A DNA stretch of 64,000 nt from Parvibaculaceae bacterium. GTDB taxonomy: Bacteria; Pseudomonadota; Alphaproteobacteria; Parvibaculales; Parvibaculaceae. Positions 45,860 through 55,678 of this stretch are shown piece after piece; position 1 is the stretch's first letter, and every line of letters begins with the position of its first letter. The stretch lies in contig JAPWJY010000009.1 in NCBI GenBank assembly GCA_028283765.1, positions 62,001 to 126,000 on the forward strand, in the 5' to 3' direction. The notes beneath the pieces are model-generated. The model did not search any database and was not told the origin of the DNA. It saw only the letters and a list, made by a program, of their open reading frames with translations. The position numbers and the translations under genes were made by a program.

Positions 45860-46080
45860 GCGATAGACTAAAAGCCGAAGCTGGTGCCGGTCTGTCGCGA
45901 TGATTGCTGAAGGGGAAAATCCCGCCGGGTTTGCCATAATTCGGTCACGGCGGCCCCTGATGCTCCACCAACACACAGGCGCCATCGGGCAATGTGCAAG
46001 ATGAGCCGGTACATGTATGCAATGGGCCTCCCGGACGGCCCGGAACGATCCGCCCGGGATCACAAAAGCATGAGTTTTTT

Positions 46081-48774
46081 ATGAACCAACCTGCCGAAAA
46101 GCCGTCACGCTTTGCAGCACTCTTTCGGCTCGCCGCCTTTCTGGTGATCGTGCTGCCGCTGGTCATCTTCGCCAATCTGGCGGTCTGGTCCGCCTTCAAC
46201 CAGCCGCATTCGGCTGAATCCTGGACCGGGGAAATCGTCGGCTACGATTACAGCCCCTATCGTTTCGGCCAGAATCCGAACAAGGGCAGCCAGCCCACGT
46301 CCGAACAGATCGATCAGGACCTGAAGCTGCTGTCCCAGCACGCGCAGGCGATCCGGACCTATTCCACCATCGACGGGCTCGACGTCATACCCGACATCGC
46401 CGCGAAATATGATCTGTCGGTTGCGTTGGGCGCCTGGGTCGACCAGCGCAGGGACCGCAACGACGAGGAAGTCAAAAACCTCATCAGGCTCGCCTGGAAA
46501 AAGAACGTCGTCCGCCTGATCGTCGGCAATGAAGCCATCCTGCGCGGCGATCTCGAAGCCTCCGACATCATCACCTATATCCGTCAGGTCAAGCAGACGG
46601 TCTGGAAGCCGGTCAGCACCGCCGAACCGTGGCACGTCTGGCTCAAGCATCCCGAACTCGTCAAGGAAGTGGACTATATCGCCATCCACCTGCTGCCCTA
46701 CTGGGAAGGTGTGGATATCAAGCGCTCGATCCCCTACATCCTCGACGAGATGCAGCAGGTCCACGACCGCTATCCCGACAAGCCCATCGTCATCACGGAA
46801 GTGGGCTGGCCCAGCAGCGGCAAGGTGTTCCCGCGCCGCCTGGCGCCCAACTCGCCCAAGGAGCAGTGGGACGAGGAGGCCGTGCCCTCCCTCGTCAACG
46901 AGGCGACCTTCCTGCGCGAATTCATGAACGAGGCCAAGGCGCGCCACCTCACCTATTATGTGATGGAAGCCTTCGACCAGCCGTGGAAGATCGAGAACGA
47001 AGGCGCGGCGGGCGCCTTCTGGGGCGTTTATGACGCCAACCGCCAGCCCAAATTCCCCATGGCGGGCGAAATCATCGAGGCCCCGCACTGGCGCATCTAT
47101 GCCTCGATCGCGGTCGGCCTCGCCATGATCCCCGCCGTGCTGTTCGTGCTGCGGCGTCATCACGTGAAACCGGCCGGCGTCATCATCTTCATGATCCTGA
47201 CGCAGATCGCGGCATCCGCCATCGCCTGGGCTGGCCTCTCCGCCACCGGCCTCTATTTCACGACGACGCAGATCGTGGTCTGGAGTTTCCTGTTCCTGTG
47301 TCAGGGCCTGTTGCTGATCGTGCTGCTGGCGGAAGCCATCGAGTTCGTCGAGGTCATCTGGACGCGCGAGGGCAACCGCTCGTTCAAGCCGTTCGCGCAT
47401 GATGTCGACTATCCCAAGAACAAGATCTCGATCCACGTCCCTATCCATAATGAACCGCCCGAGATGGTGATCGAGACGCTCAATGCGCTGAACCGTCTCG
47501 ACTACCCCAATTTCGAGGTTCTGATCCTCGACAACAACACGAAGGATCCCGCGGTCTGGGAGCCGGTGCGCGATCATTGCCAGAAGCTCGGCGCGCACTT
47601 CCGCTTCTTCCATCTGGAAAACTGGCCGGGCTTCAAGGCGGGCGCACTCAACTACGGCCTGACCCAGACAGCGGAGGACGCCGACATCGTCGCGGTCATC
47701 GACAGCGACTATCAGGTCATCCCCTCGTGGCTGCGCACCATGGTGCCCTATTTCGAGAAGCAGGATGTCGCTATCGTGCAGGGTCCGCAGGACTACCGCG
47801 ACGGCCATGAGAGCCTGTTCAAGAACATGGTCTACTGGGAATATGCGGGCTTCTTCCATATCGGCATGGTGCAGCGGAACAATTTCAACGCGATCATCCA
47901 GCACGGCACCATGACCATGGTGCGCAAGACCGCGCTTCAGGGGGCGGAGGGCTGGGCCGAATGGTGCATCTGCGAGGATGCGGAACTGGGCCTCAAGCTC
48001 TACCGGCAGGGTTACGACTCTGTCTATGTCAGCGACAGCTTCGGCAAGGGCCTCACCCCCGATACGCTGGCGGGCTATATCGGCCAGCGCTTCCGCTGGG
48101 CCTATGGCGCGGTCCAGATCGTCAAGCACCACTGGAAGGCGCTACTGCCGTGGAATTCCAAAGGTGGGCTCACCGCCGCCCAGCGCTATTACTTCATCGC
48201 CGGCTGGCTGCCCTGGTTCGCCGACGGCCTCGCCCTCGTCTTCACGGTCACGAGCTTCTTCGTTTCCGTCTGGGCGCTGATCGACCCCAAATCGGTTTCG
48301 CTGCCGGTCGCGGCCTTCCTCATTCCGACCATCGGCAGCTTCGCCTTCAAGTTCATCCGCTCGCTGGCGCTCTATGCCGTGCGTGTGCGGGGGGCCGGGT
48401 TCTGGAACTCGCTGGGCGCGGGCGTGGCGGCGCTCGCCCTCACCCACACCGTCGCCAAGGCCGTGTTGCAGGGCTTCATCACGAAGGACAAGCCTTTCTT
48501 CCGCACCCCCAAGCTTGAAGACCAGCCGGGACTTTCGGCCATCTTCATTCAGGTGCGCGAGGAAACCGTGATGCTGATCATCATCTGGGGGCTGGCCATC
48601 GCCTTCCTGCTCAGCCCCTCCTTCTCGGACACGCAATCGCGGCTCTGGGTCGCGGTTCTCTTCGTCCAGTCGATCCCCTATGCGGCGGCCGTCCTGCTGT
48701 CGTTCATCAATGTGCTGCCCGCCCTTTTCCGCAAGCGCACCGCCAGCGACAAGGCGGCCATCCCGGCGGAATAA
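46081..48774 (+). CDS. GH17-GT2 fusion, NdvB-like beta-1,3/1,6-glucan synthase
   Basis: An 897-aa inner-membrane protein. After one N-terminal helix (about 18-37) comes a periplasmic GH17 domain (about 55-345) with both catalytic glutamates, in IVGNEAILRG and VITEVGWPSSG. Further helices lead to a cytosolic GT2 domain (about 440-690): HVPIHNEPPE, ILDNNTKD, the DxD in VIDSDYQ, EDAELGLKL and the QRFRW processivity motif; a helical C-terminal part follows. Size and two-domain order match NdvB of Bradyrhizobium, which makes cyclic beta-1,3/1,6-glucans for hypo-osmotic adaptation. No ndvC-like partner adjoins. The start is taken at 46081 just before the hydrophobic segment; its ribosome site is poor. 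Confidence 0.87.
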   Translation: MNQPAEKPSRFAALFRLAAFLVIVLPLVIFANLAVWSAFNQPHSAESWTGEIVGYDYSPYRFGQNPNKGSQPTSEQIDQDLKLLSQHAQAIRTYSTIDGLDVIPDIAAKYDLSVALGAWVDQRRDRNDEEVKNLIRLAWKKNVVRLIVGNEAILRGDLEASDIITYIRQVKQTVWKPVSTAEPWHVWLKHPELVKEVDYIAIHLLPYWEGVDIKRSIPYILDEMQQVHDRYPDKPIVITEVGWPSSGKVFPRRLAPNSPKEQWDEEAVPSLVNEATFLREFMNEAKARHLTYYVMEAFDQPWKIENEGAAGAFWGVYDANRQPKFPMAGEIIEAPHWRIYASIAVGLAMIPAVLFVLRRHHVKPAGVIIFMILTQIAASAIAWAGLSATGLYFTTTQIVVWSFLFLCQGLLLIVLLAEAIEFVEVIWTREGNRSFKPFAHDVDYPKNKISIHVPIHNEPPEMVIETLNALNRLDYPNFEVLILDNNTKDPAVWEPVRDHCQKLGAHFRFFHLENWPGFKAGALNYGLTQTAEDADIVAVIDSDYQVIPSWLRTMVPYFEKQDVAIVQGPQDYRDGHESLFKNMVYWEYAGFFHIGMVQRNNFNAIIQHGTMTMVRKTALQGAEGWAEWCICEDAELGLKLYRQGYDSVYVSDSFGKGLTPDTLAGYIGQRFRWAYGAVQIVKHHWKALLPWNSKGGLTAAQRYYFIAGWLPWFADGLALVFTVTSFFVSVWALIDPKSVSLPVAAFLIPTIGSFAFKFIRSLALYAVRVRGAGFWNSLGAGVAALALTHTVAKAVLQGFITKDKPFFRTPKLEDQPGLSAIFIQVREETVMLIIIWGLAIAFLLSPSFSDTQSRLWVAVLFVQSIPYAAAVLLSFINVLPALFRKRTASDKAAIPAE

Positions 48775-48792
48775 CCAGCCATCGACCAAAAT

Positions 48793-48821
48793 AAAAGGCC
48801 GGTATCGCTACCGGCCTTTTT
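48793..48821 (+). terminator. Rho-independent terminator after the glucan synthase
   Basis: GGCCGGTA, TCGC loop, TACCGGCC, flanked by AAAA and TTTTT, then CATG. Serves both the glucan synthase (+) and the convergent SDR gene (-), whose stop is 18 bases away. Confidence 0.92.
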
Positions 48822-48838
48822 CATGTCCGCTCCGGCGA

Positions 48839-49603
48839 TCAGATGCCGCCGCCGTCGATGTTGATCTTCTGTCCGTTGGCGTAAGGATTGGCGTCGGAGA
48901 CAAGCCAGAGCACGGCGGCCGCCACATCCTCGGGCACCGAGACCCGCCCGAACGGATAGAGCTTGTCCAGATCGTGAATGTCGCTGACACCGGAACGCGC
49001 CGTCGCCAGACGCCGTCCCATTTCCGTATCCGTGAGGCTGGGCGCGACGATATTGGTGCGGATGCCGTGGACGCGCTCCTCCCTGGCGAGCGTCAGCGCC
49101 AGCGCCTCCATCGCGGCCTTGCCCATATTGTAGGGCGCGCCGTTCGCCGCCATGCGCAATGTCGCCACCGAGGAGATCATGATGATGTCGCCCCGCTTCT
49201 CCTTGCGCATGTGCGGCACCACGAGGCCGGAAAGAAAATGCGGTGCGAGCGCATGCACCCGCATGACGCGCTCAAGCTCGGCAGGATCGGTATCGGCAAT
49301 CGCCCGGCCCCGGCTCGCGATGCCCGCATTGTTGACGAGAATGCCGATCGAGCCGAAATCCTTCAGCACATCGGCGACCAGCGCCTGAACCTCGTCGAAA
49401 TTTTCGACCGACGCCTGATAGGCCTTCGCCTTGCGGCCAAGCTTCCCGATATCCGCTACGGTTTCGGCCGCCGCCTCCCCGTCACGGCGATAGTTGATCG
49501 CCACGTCCGCGCCCGCGCCTGCAAGCGCCAGCGCAATCGACCTGCCAATGCCCCGGCTGCCGCCGGTCACAAGCGCGACACGGCCCTTCAACGAGATTTC
49601 CAT
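48839..49603 (-). CDS. Short-chain dehydrogenase/reductase (FabG-like)
   Basis: A 254-aa classical SDR: cofactor motif TGGSRGIG (13-20), NNAG (91-94), and the catalytic set S145 (ISSVA), Y158 and K162 (YNMGK). ATG at 49603 has GGGAGG in good position; an earlier ATG would put this site inside the gene. NAD(P)H-dependent ketone/alcohol conversion; the substrate is not evident. It follows an acyl-CoA ligase on the same strand after a terminator-like hairpin. Confidence 0.88.
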   Translation of the reverse strand: MEISLKGRVALVTGGSRGIGRSIALALAGAGADVAINYRRDGEAAAETVADIGKLGRKAKAYQASVENFDEVQALVADVLKDFGSIGILVNNAGIASRGRAIADTDPAELERVMRVHALAPHFLSGLVVPHMRKEKRGDIIMISSVATLRMAANGAPYNMGKAAMEALALTLAREERVHGIRTNIVAPSLTDTEMGRRLATARSGVSDIHDLDKLYPFGRVSVPEDVAAAVLWLVSDANPYANGQKINIDGGGI

Positions 49604-49719
49604 ACATCCTCCCATGAACGGCTTTGCATTCTTCCTGCCGCCGCTCTTTGCGTCTGTTTTCAGATGCGCCGAATCTAGCAGCTATTCCCCCGGTTTGAAG
49701 CGCAGGCATCCGGCATCGC

Positions 49720-49753
49720 AAAATGAAAGAAGCGGCCCCTTGAGAGGGCCGCT
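49720..49753 (-). terminator. Terminator downstream of the acyl-CoA ligase
   Basis: On the minus strand AGCGGCCC, a 7-base loop and GGGCCGCT form a perfect 8-bp stem, followed by the T-rich TCTTTCATTTT. It lies about 38 bases beyond the ligase stop. Confidence 0.75.
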
Positions 49754-49790
49754 CCGTCCAGACTTGCCAGATGCTGGCGCGCTTTTCCGC

Positions 49791-51557
49791 TCAGACCGCC
49801 GTTGCGTATTTCTTCATGTCGTCCCGCAGCGTGCCCTTCAGGATCTTGCCATTGGCGTTGCGCGGCAGCGGCTCGGTGCGGATTTCGATCTTCACCGGCA
49901 CCTTGAAGGCGGCCAGCAGCTTGCCGACATGAGCCTTCAGTTGCGCCTCGTCGATTTCCTTGCCCGGCGCGACCTGCACGATGGCGCCCACCTCCTCGCC
50001 CAGCACGCGATGCGGGATGCCGACGACAGCCGCATCCATCACGCCCTCGAAGGCATAAAGCACGCTCTCGACCTCGACGCAGTAGATGTTCTCGCCGCCG
50101 CGGATCAGCATGTCCTTGGCGCGGTCGAGAATATAGATGAAGCCTTCCTCGTCGATGCGCACCAGATCGCCGGAGTGGAACCAGCCCCCCTCGGTGATGG
50201 CCGCCGCCGTCGCCTCGGGCTTGTTCCAGTAGCATTTCACGATATTGGGACCCTTGATCCAGAGTTCCCCGATTTCGTTGACGCCGACGGCCTCGCCCTT
50301 CTCGTTGACGGCCTTCACATCGCAGACGGGCACGGCGGGGCCGCAGCTGTCCGGGCGGTTGACGTAATCCTCGGCGGAATTCATCGTCGTGATCGAGGAC
50401 GTTTCCGTCAGGCCGTAGCCGTTCGAGGGCGCAGATTTCGGGAACAGTTGCTTGATGCGGGCAACAAGCTCCGGCGCGGAAGGTGCGCCGCCATAGCCGA
50501 CGCCATCGACGCTCGACGTGTCGTACTTATCGAAGTCCGGGCTCTCGATCACCTGCCAGACCATGGCGGGCACACCGCCGAAAGTGTTGACCTTTTCCTG
50601 CTCGATCAGTTGCAGCGCGCGTTCGGGATTCCAGCGGTGCATCATCACCACGCGCGCGCCGGTGGCATAGTTCGCGACCAGAATGGAGTGGCAACCCGTG
50701 GCATGGAACAGGGGCACGGAGAGCAGCATCACCCGCTGCGGCCCGGCCGGATCCGGCGGCTGGGGGATTTCGCCCCGGCGCATCATGGCGCGCGCAGGGC
50801 CAAACATGGCGTTGATGAGATTGGTGCACATGTTGCGGTGCGTGCCGAGCGCACCCTTGGGCCTGCCCGTGGTGCCCGAGGTGTAGAAGATCGTGGCGTC
50901 GTCATCGGGATCGATGGCGACGTCCGGGAAGGAGTCCCCCGGCAGGCTGGCGTATCCGTCCGGCGAACCGATCAGGTCCTCGAAGGCGTCAGCGCCGCCG
51001 CGCAGGTTCGCGGGCGTGCGCACGGCGACCACGCCGGCGAGCTTCAGACTGGGCAGGCCGGGCGCGATGCGCTCCAGCCGCTCGCCATCGACGACGGCGA
51101 CTTTCGAGCCTGAGTCCGAGATGCCATATTCGAGTTCATCCGCCGTGCCCCAGGCATTGAGCGGCACGATGACCGCGCCCAGCGCGACCGTCGCCCAGAA
51201 AACGATGGACCATTCCGGAAAATTGCGCATGGCAAGGGTGACATGGTCGCCCTTCCTCACACCATAACGGTCCGCAAGCACCCGCGCGAAGGCCGTGACC
51301 GCACGATAATGGTTCTCGAAGTTCAGCCGCTCGCCTTCATAGACGATGAAATCGCGCGCACCGAAAGCCCGGCCCGCATCGAGGATCACGCGCAGGTTGG
51401 ACGGCGTGCTCTTGTAGACGCGGGTGGGAACGCCGCGAACATCCACGGTTTCCATCTCGAACGGCGTCCCGGGAGAGGTCAGAAACGCAATCGTGTCCTT
51501 CATGCTCAGCACCGGCCAATTGTCGGGGAGGCCGGGGTTTCTGGCTGTATCCGTCAT
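49791..51557 (-). CDS. AMP-dependent acyl-CoA synthetase/ligase
   Basis: A 588-aa adenylate-forming enzyme with P-loop YTSGTTGRPKG (about 226-236), the adenine motif NGYGLTETSS, GWFHSGDLVRIDEEGFIYI (short form) and the C-terminal lysine segment LPRNANGKILKGTLR. The complete linker and C domain fit fatty- or aryl-acid CoA ligases. ATG 51557 is chosen because GGGAG is six bases upstream, while the in-frame ATG at 51563 abuts it. Its roughly 50 N-terminal residues before the first core helix are longer than usual. Confidence 0.9.
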   Translation of the reverse strand: MTDTARNPGLPDNWPVLSMKDTIAFLTSPGTPFEMETVDVRGVPTRVYKSTPSNLRVILDAGRAFGARDFIVYEGERLNFENHYRAVTAFARVLADRYGVRKGDHVTLAMRNFPEWSIVFWATVALGAVIVPLNAWGTADELEYGISDSGSKVAVVDGERLERIAPGLPSLKLAGVVAVRTPANLRGGADAFEDLIGSPDGYASLPGDSFPDVAIDPDDDATIFYTSGTTGRPKGALGTHRNMCTNLINAMFGPARAMMRRGEIPQPPDPAGPQRVMLLSVPLFHATGCHSILVANYATGARVVMMHRWNPERALQLIEQEKVNTFGGVPAMVWQVIESPDFDKYDTSSVDGVGYGGAPSAPELVARIKQLFPKSAPSNGYGLTETSSITTMNSAEDYVNRPDSCGPAVPVCDVKAVNEKGEAVGVNEIGELWIKGPNIVKCYWNKPEATAAAITEGGWFHSGDLVRIDEEGFIYILDRAKDMLIRGGENIYCVEVESVLYAFEGVMDAAVVGIPHRVLGEEVGAIVQVAPGKEIDEAQLKAHVGKLLAAFKVPVKIEIRTEPLPRNANGKILKGTLRDDMKKYATAV

Positions 51558-51714
51558 CTTCATCTCCCTTGCCGGAGCGGCAGCTCCGGCGCTTTCCGCG
51601 CCGTCGCGTATCGCACGGCTTTGATTGGAATTGTTGGGAGGTTTGATAGCGGGTTTGCCGCCGTTTTTGAAGCGGAGAACATGATTTTCCCAAGGGTCTG
51701 CCGCGAGAATGGCC

Positions 51715-53322
51715 TCACGCCGGGCCCATCACCTCCAGCTTCGGCTCATGGGCGGCGGGGAGATTGTCATAGAGATCGGCGATCAGGTCGCCCCGGATGC
51801 TCTTGTGGGCCGGATCGTCCCACAGGTTTTCCCATTGATGGGGATCGTTGCCGACGTGATACAGCTCACCCTCCGTGCCGTCATAGGCGATGGAGCTGTG
51901 CGCCTCGAAAATGGCGCTGAGCGGCGTATCCCTGAAGGCTTCCTGCATCTTTTCCATGCCGTTGGGCTCGCCGACGGTCGAGGGCTCGTAGCGGGTCAGA
52001 AGCCAGCCGTCGCGATAGATCGAGCGCATGTGCATGCCGTAGCCGGGGAACTGGCTGTCCCATTCACAGATCATCCGCTCGCGGGTTTCGCTGCGCGACA
52101 CGGGGAACGCCGTACCCTGCATCCATGAGGCGGGCTCGACGCCCGCGATCCGGCAGAATGTCGGTGCCAGATCGACCTGGCCGACCGGCGCGTCGATTTC
52201 CGCGGGCGTCATGCTGGCGGAGGGAGCGGGCCGCCAGATCATGGGCAGGCGCATCAGCGCGTCCACGTGGAACGGCCCCTTGTAGATCATGCCGAAGTCG
52301 CCCTGCATCTCGCCATGGTCCGTGGTGAAGATGACGTCCGTATCCGCGTCCCAGCCCCGCGCCCCGATCCGCGCCATGACCCGCCCGACCGCCTCGTCGA
52401 TCAGTTCGTTCATGACGTGAACCTTGGCGTTGATCTCCCTGATATTGTCGTGGCTGATGCCCTTTGGCCGGTAGTTGGCGGGGCCCCCTTCCTGATTGAC
52501 CCAGGTGCCTTCATAACAAGCCAGCCAGTGGGCGGGCTTGCGGGAGAGGATCTTCACGAGTTCCTCTTCCGAGCCGGGATGGCCGTCCGGCAGCGGCTGG
52601 TCGCGCCAGTCGTGGCGTCCGACTTCCGAGGCCGGCGGATCCCAGGGATGGTGGGGATCAGGAAAGCTCATCCAGACGAACCAGTCGTCTTCAGCATCGA
52701 GCCCGTCCAGGAATTCGATGGTCCGGTCCGCCACCCAGTCGGTGTGATACATGCCGCGCGGGATGGGGTTGTTCTTGGCTTCGGGCGCGCCGGTGTCGCC
52801 GCCGCCGCTCGCATCCAGAAGCGTCGCGAAGTCGTTGAAATGGTCGGGATGGTTCTGCTTCAGCCAGCGCCCGTAATGCCCGACCGGGCGGCCGAAGAAA
52901 TTCGCGGTGTGGGTGGCGTGGATGGCCCGGTCGAAGCCGCGCCACGGTCCAAAATCGCCGGTCGCCTGCCGGATATTCTCCTTGAAGCGGCCCTGAAAAT
53001 CCATGTTCGGCTCGAAATGCGCCTTGCCGAGCAGCGCGGTCTTGTAGCCTGCCTTGTCCTTCAGATATTGCGCGACCGAGGGCGCGTCCTCCGGCAGCGG
53101 CACGCCATTGGCATAGACGCCATGGGTGCGGGCATATTGCCCCGTCAGCATGGTCGAGCGCGCGGGCATGCACACCGTGTTCTGGTTATAGGCCCGCCTG
53201 TAATTGAATCCGGCGCGCGCCAGCCCGTCGATCACCGGCGTCCGGGCGAATTTGTTGCCGTTTATTCCCAGCCCGTCGAACCTTTGCTGGTCCGTGGTGA
53301 TGAAAAGGATTTTCCGTCCCAT
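51715..53322 (-). CDS. Sulfatase (type I, formylglycine-dependent)
   Basis: A 535-aa alkaline-phosphatase-fold hydrolase. The activation motif CMPARSTMLTG begins at C51, the CxPxR sequence in which cysteine becomes formylglycine; metal ligands are expected at D11 (ITTDQQR) and in IFTTDHGEMQGD. No signal peptide is visible, so it probably acts in the cytoplasm. GGGAG lies six bases from the ATG. No formylglycine-generating enzyme adjoins it. The substrate may be an alkyl or aryl sulfate ester or a phosphonate ester, as such enzymes vary. Confidence 0.9.
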   Translation of the reverse strand: MGRKILFITTDQQRFDGLGINGNKFARTPVIDGLARAGFNYRRAYNQNTVCMPARSTMLTGQYARTHGVYANGVPLPEDAPSVAQYLKDKAGYKTALLGKAHFEPNMDFQGRFKENIRQATGDFGPWRGFDRAIHATHTANFFGRPVGHYGRWLKQNHPDHFNDFATLLDASGGGDTGAPEAKNNPIPRGMYHTDWVADRTIEFLDGLDAEDDWFVWMSFPDPHHPWDPPASEVGRHDWRDQPLPDGHPGSEEELVKILSRKPAHWLACYEGTWVNQEGGPANYRPKGISHDNIREINAKVHVMNELIDEAVGRVMARIGARGWDADTDVIFTTDHGEMQGDFGMIYKGPFHVDALMRLPMIWRPAPSASMTPAEIDAPVGQVDLAPTFCRIAGVEPASWMQGTAFPVSRSETRERMICEWDSQFPGYGMHMRSIYRDGWLLTRYEPSTVGEPNGMEKMQEAFRDTPLSAIFEAHSSIAYDGTEGELYHVGNDPHQWENLWDDPAHKSIRGDLIADLYDNLPAAHEPKLEVMGPA

Positions 53323-53419
53323 GTCTCGCTCCCGGAAGCCGCTGTTTCCAGCTTGTTAATGCCATGCATTAAGCCTTGGAGGCGCCGGTCAGACAAGAAA
53401 AATCGTAAATAAAGATTAT

Positions 53420-53878
53420 CTAGCCGAGCAGGCCATCCTCGCCGGGAAATCCGTGGACGGCGATGGTGGCGAGCGCCAGCCGCAGCTTGCCGGGCGTGCC
53501 GGCGTCGAAGGCATGGAGAGCGAGGAGAGGCAGGCGCACGCCCTCGATTTCAACATGACGCGGCTCGGGCAGCCTCGGCACCTCGTCGCGGGCGACCAGA
53601 TCGACGACGATGTCTATGGACCCCTCCTCCATGTGCGGCACGCGCGCAAGACCGAGGCCGCGCACCTCCAGCAACCCGGCAATCACATCGGGCGGGCGGG
53701 CCATGAGCCGTCCCTCCCGCGCCGTCAGACAGACCTGATCGTCGGCAATCAGCCGGGCATCCGTGAAGCGCTGCAACAGCCGGAAGGCGAGATCGGACTT
53801 GCCGCGGCCGGAGGAACCGCGCAACAGAGCGCCGCGCCCGCCGGCAAAAACCGCTGTCGCATGAAGGCGAACCGTCAT
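53420..53878 (-). CDS. hprK: Short HPr kinase/phosphorylase
   Basis: A 152-aa protein corresponding to the C-terminal catalytic domain only, as usual in alphaproteobacteria. Walker A GSSGRGKS is at 21-28, with LIADDQVCL and the HprK-type MEEGSIDIVVDL segment after it. It phosphorylates HPr of a regulatory PTS and often acts with ChvG/ChvI. The ATG overlaps the chvG stop as ATGA. In many relatives EIIA and HPr genes follow; here the next gene is a sulfatase. Confidence 0.93.
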   Translation of the reverse strand: MTVRLHATAVFAGGRGALLRGSSGRGKSDLAFRLLQRFTDARLIADDQVCLTAREGRLMARPPDVIAGLLEVRGLGLARVPHMEEGSIDIVVDLVARDEVPRLPEPRHVEIEGVRLPLLALHAFDAGTPGKLRLALATIAVHGFPGEDGLLG

Positions 53879-55668
53879 CTGCCCCTGGGCTCCGCATCGG
53901 CGGCGGGCAGGTCGACGATGAAGCGTGCGCCCGCGCCCTCTTCGCCGGCCAGAGCCCGGTTTTCCGCCCATATCCGGCCCTTGTGCGCCTCCACGATCTG
54001 TCTGGAGATGGAAAGACCAAGGCCGGAATGCTTGCCGAAGGAATCAGGCCTGTCGGTCAGGAACCGGTCGAAAATCCGCGCCAGATTGTCCGGCGGAATG
54101 CCCGGCCCCTCGTCCTCGACGAGGATGCGCACCTGATCGCCCGCCCGGCGCAGTGTCACCGCCACCTTGCCACCCGGCGGGCTGAAGGAAAGCGCATTGT
54201 CGATCAGGTTCCGCATCACCTGCCCCAGGCGGCTGTCGAACCCCTTGACCAGAAAGCCCTTCAGCCCCTTCGGTCCCTCCTCGACATTCAGGCGGACGCT
54301 CATCCCCTCCTCGCTCCCCGTCTCGTTGAAGAGATCGACCACGGTTTCGAGCAGCGTCACCACCTGCACATCGGCCATGTCCCGGCGCGACAGCTCGGCA
54401 TCGAGCCGCGAGGCGTCGGAAATATCGCTGATCAGCCGGTCGATGCGGCGCACATCGTCCTGCACGATCTGCATCAGCCGCGCGCGCGCACCGGCATCCC
54501 GGGCCAGATCCAGCGTCTCGATGGCGCTGCGCAGCGAGGTGAGCGGGTTTTTCAGCTCGTGCGCCACATCGGCGGCGAAGCTTTCGATGGCGTCGATCCG
54601 CAGATAGAGCGAATTGGTCATCTCCCGCAACACGCCGGAAAGATTGCCGATTTCGTCGCGGCGCGAGGTGAAGTCCGGGATCTGGGCGCGGGCGATCTTG
54701 CCACGCCGCACAATCTCGGCGGATTCCGCCAGCCTGCGCACGGGCTCCGCGATGGTGCCCGCCAGCACCACCGAGAGCAGGATGGAAACCCCGAGCGCCA
54801 CCAGCGCCACCTGCAGGATCGCAAACCGCTCGGCGCGGACGATCTTGTCGATGTCGCCGCCCTGCGTGGACAGCATCAGCGCGCCCAGCACTGCGCGATA
54901 GCGCTGGATCGGCACGGCGACGCTGACGATCAGCTCGCCCCGGTCATTGATGCGCTCCATACTGGAGGGCACCCCCTTGAGCGCGCGCGAGACCTCATCG
55001 TAAATGGTCCCGTCCTGGCTGCCCGCCTCGCGATAGCGCGGCAGGTCCCGGCCCGGCAGCAAGGACCACGCCCACGCCTCAAGACGGGTAAAAGGTCCCT
55101 GCCGGTCCTGCCAGTCGGGCGGCGGCAGTTCGAAAGCGACGATCTGGCCGGTATCGGTAAGGTTGCGGCTGTCGAGCAGCAGCACCGCATCGTCATCATA
55201 GAGCCGGGCCCGGGTCTGGGTCGGCACCACGAGGCGGCGCAGGATGGGCGAGGCATCCTCAGGGATAATCGGCAGGTCCTCGTCGGCCGGGGGCGGCGGA
55301 CTGGGCCGCTTTTTCCGGCTCTTGCGGCCCGTGTCGCGCCGCTCCAGCGGGTCGATCACGTCAGGCGGCATGACATCGGTCGCCGACTGGGCGATGGCGC
55401 CCGCAATGATCTCGGCCTGGGTCAGCAGGCTCTGGCGGCGGGCGTCGATCAGGCCTTCGCGAAACTGGTTGAGATAGAGCACGCCGCTGACCAGCGCGAT
55501 CAGTCCCACCATATTGAAGGCGATGATGCGCCCGGTCAGGCTGTAGAAGCGGCCCTGGGCAAGGAGCAGAAGGAATGCGCGAGATGCCCCGCGCAGACGC
55601 CGGGACACCGTTTCACGGAACGACCCGGCAACCGTCTGATCCGTCTTTTCCCCGGCCGGTTCCGCCAC
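53875..55668 (-). CDS. chvG: Sensor histidine kinase ChvG
   Basis: A 597-aa membrane kinase: a first helix (about 44-67), a periplasmic domain of about 220 residues with a proline-rich basic patch (RKKRPSPPPP), a second helix (about 282-306), HAMP, HisKA with VAHELKNPL (H370), N box NLIDNALSF, and G boxes DEGPGIP and HSGLGLSI. With ChvI it responds to acid or envelope stress in Hyphomicrobiales. I chose GTG 55668, with GAGGGG six bases upstream and a 10-base gap after chvI; an ATG at 55710 inside chvI would add 14 residues. Confidence 0.92.
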   Translation of the reverse strand: MAEPAGEKTDQTVAGSFRETVSRRLRGASRAFLLLLAQGRFYSLTGRIIAFNMVGLIALVSGVLYLNQFREGLIDARRQSLLTQAEIIAGAIAQSATDVMPPDVIDPLERRDTGRKSRKKRPSPPPPADEDLPIIPEDASPILRRLVVPTQTRARLYDDDAVLLLDSRNLTDTGQIVAFELPPPDWQDRQGPFTRLEAWAWSLLPGRDLPRYREAGSQDGTIYDEVSRALKGVPSSMERINDRGELIVSVAVPIQRYRAVLGALMLSTQGGDIDKIVRAERFAILQVALVALGVSILLSVVLAGTIAEPVRRLAESAEIVRRGKIARAQIPDFTSRRDEIGNLSGVLREMTNSLYLRIDAIESFAADVAHELKNPLTSLRSAIETLDLARDAGARARLMQIVQDDVRRIDRLISDISDASRLDAELSRRDMADVQVVTLLETVVDLFNETGSEEGMSVRLNVEEGPKGLKGFLVKGFDSRLGQVMRNLIDNALSFSPPGGKVAVTLRRAGDQVRILVEDEGPGIPPDNLARIFDRFLTDRPDSFGKHSGLGLSISRQIVEAHKGRIWAENRALAGEEGAGARFIVDLPAADAEPRGR

Positions 55669-55678
55669 GTCGAGCCCC

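Noticed and set aside
46105-48132. 675-codon open frame antisense to the glucan synthase
   Set aside because: Composition is His/Asp/Arg-skewed, typical of an antisense shadow, and the sense frame has all catalytic motifs.
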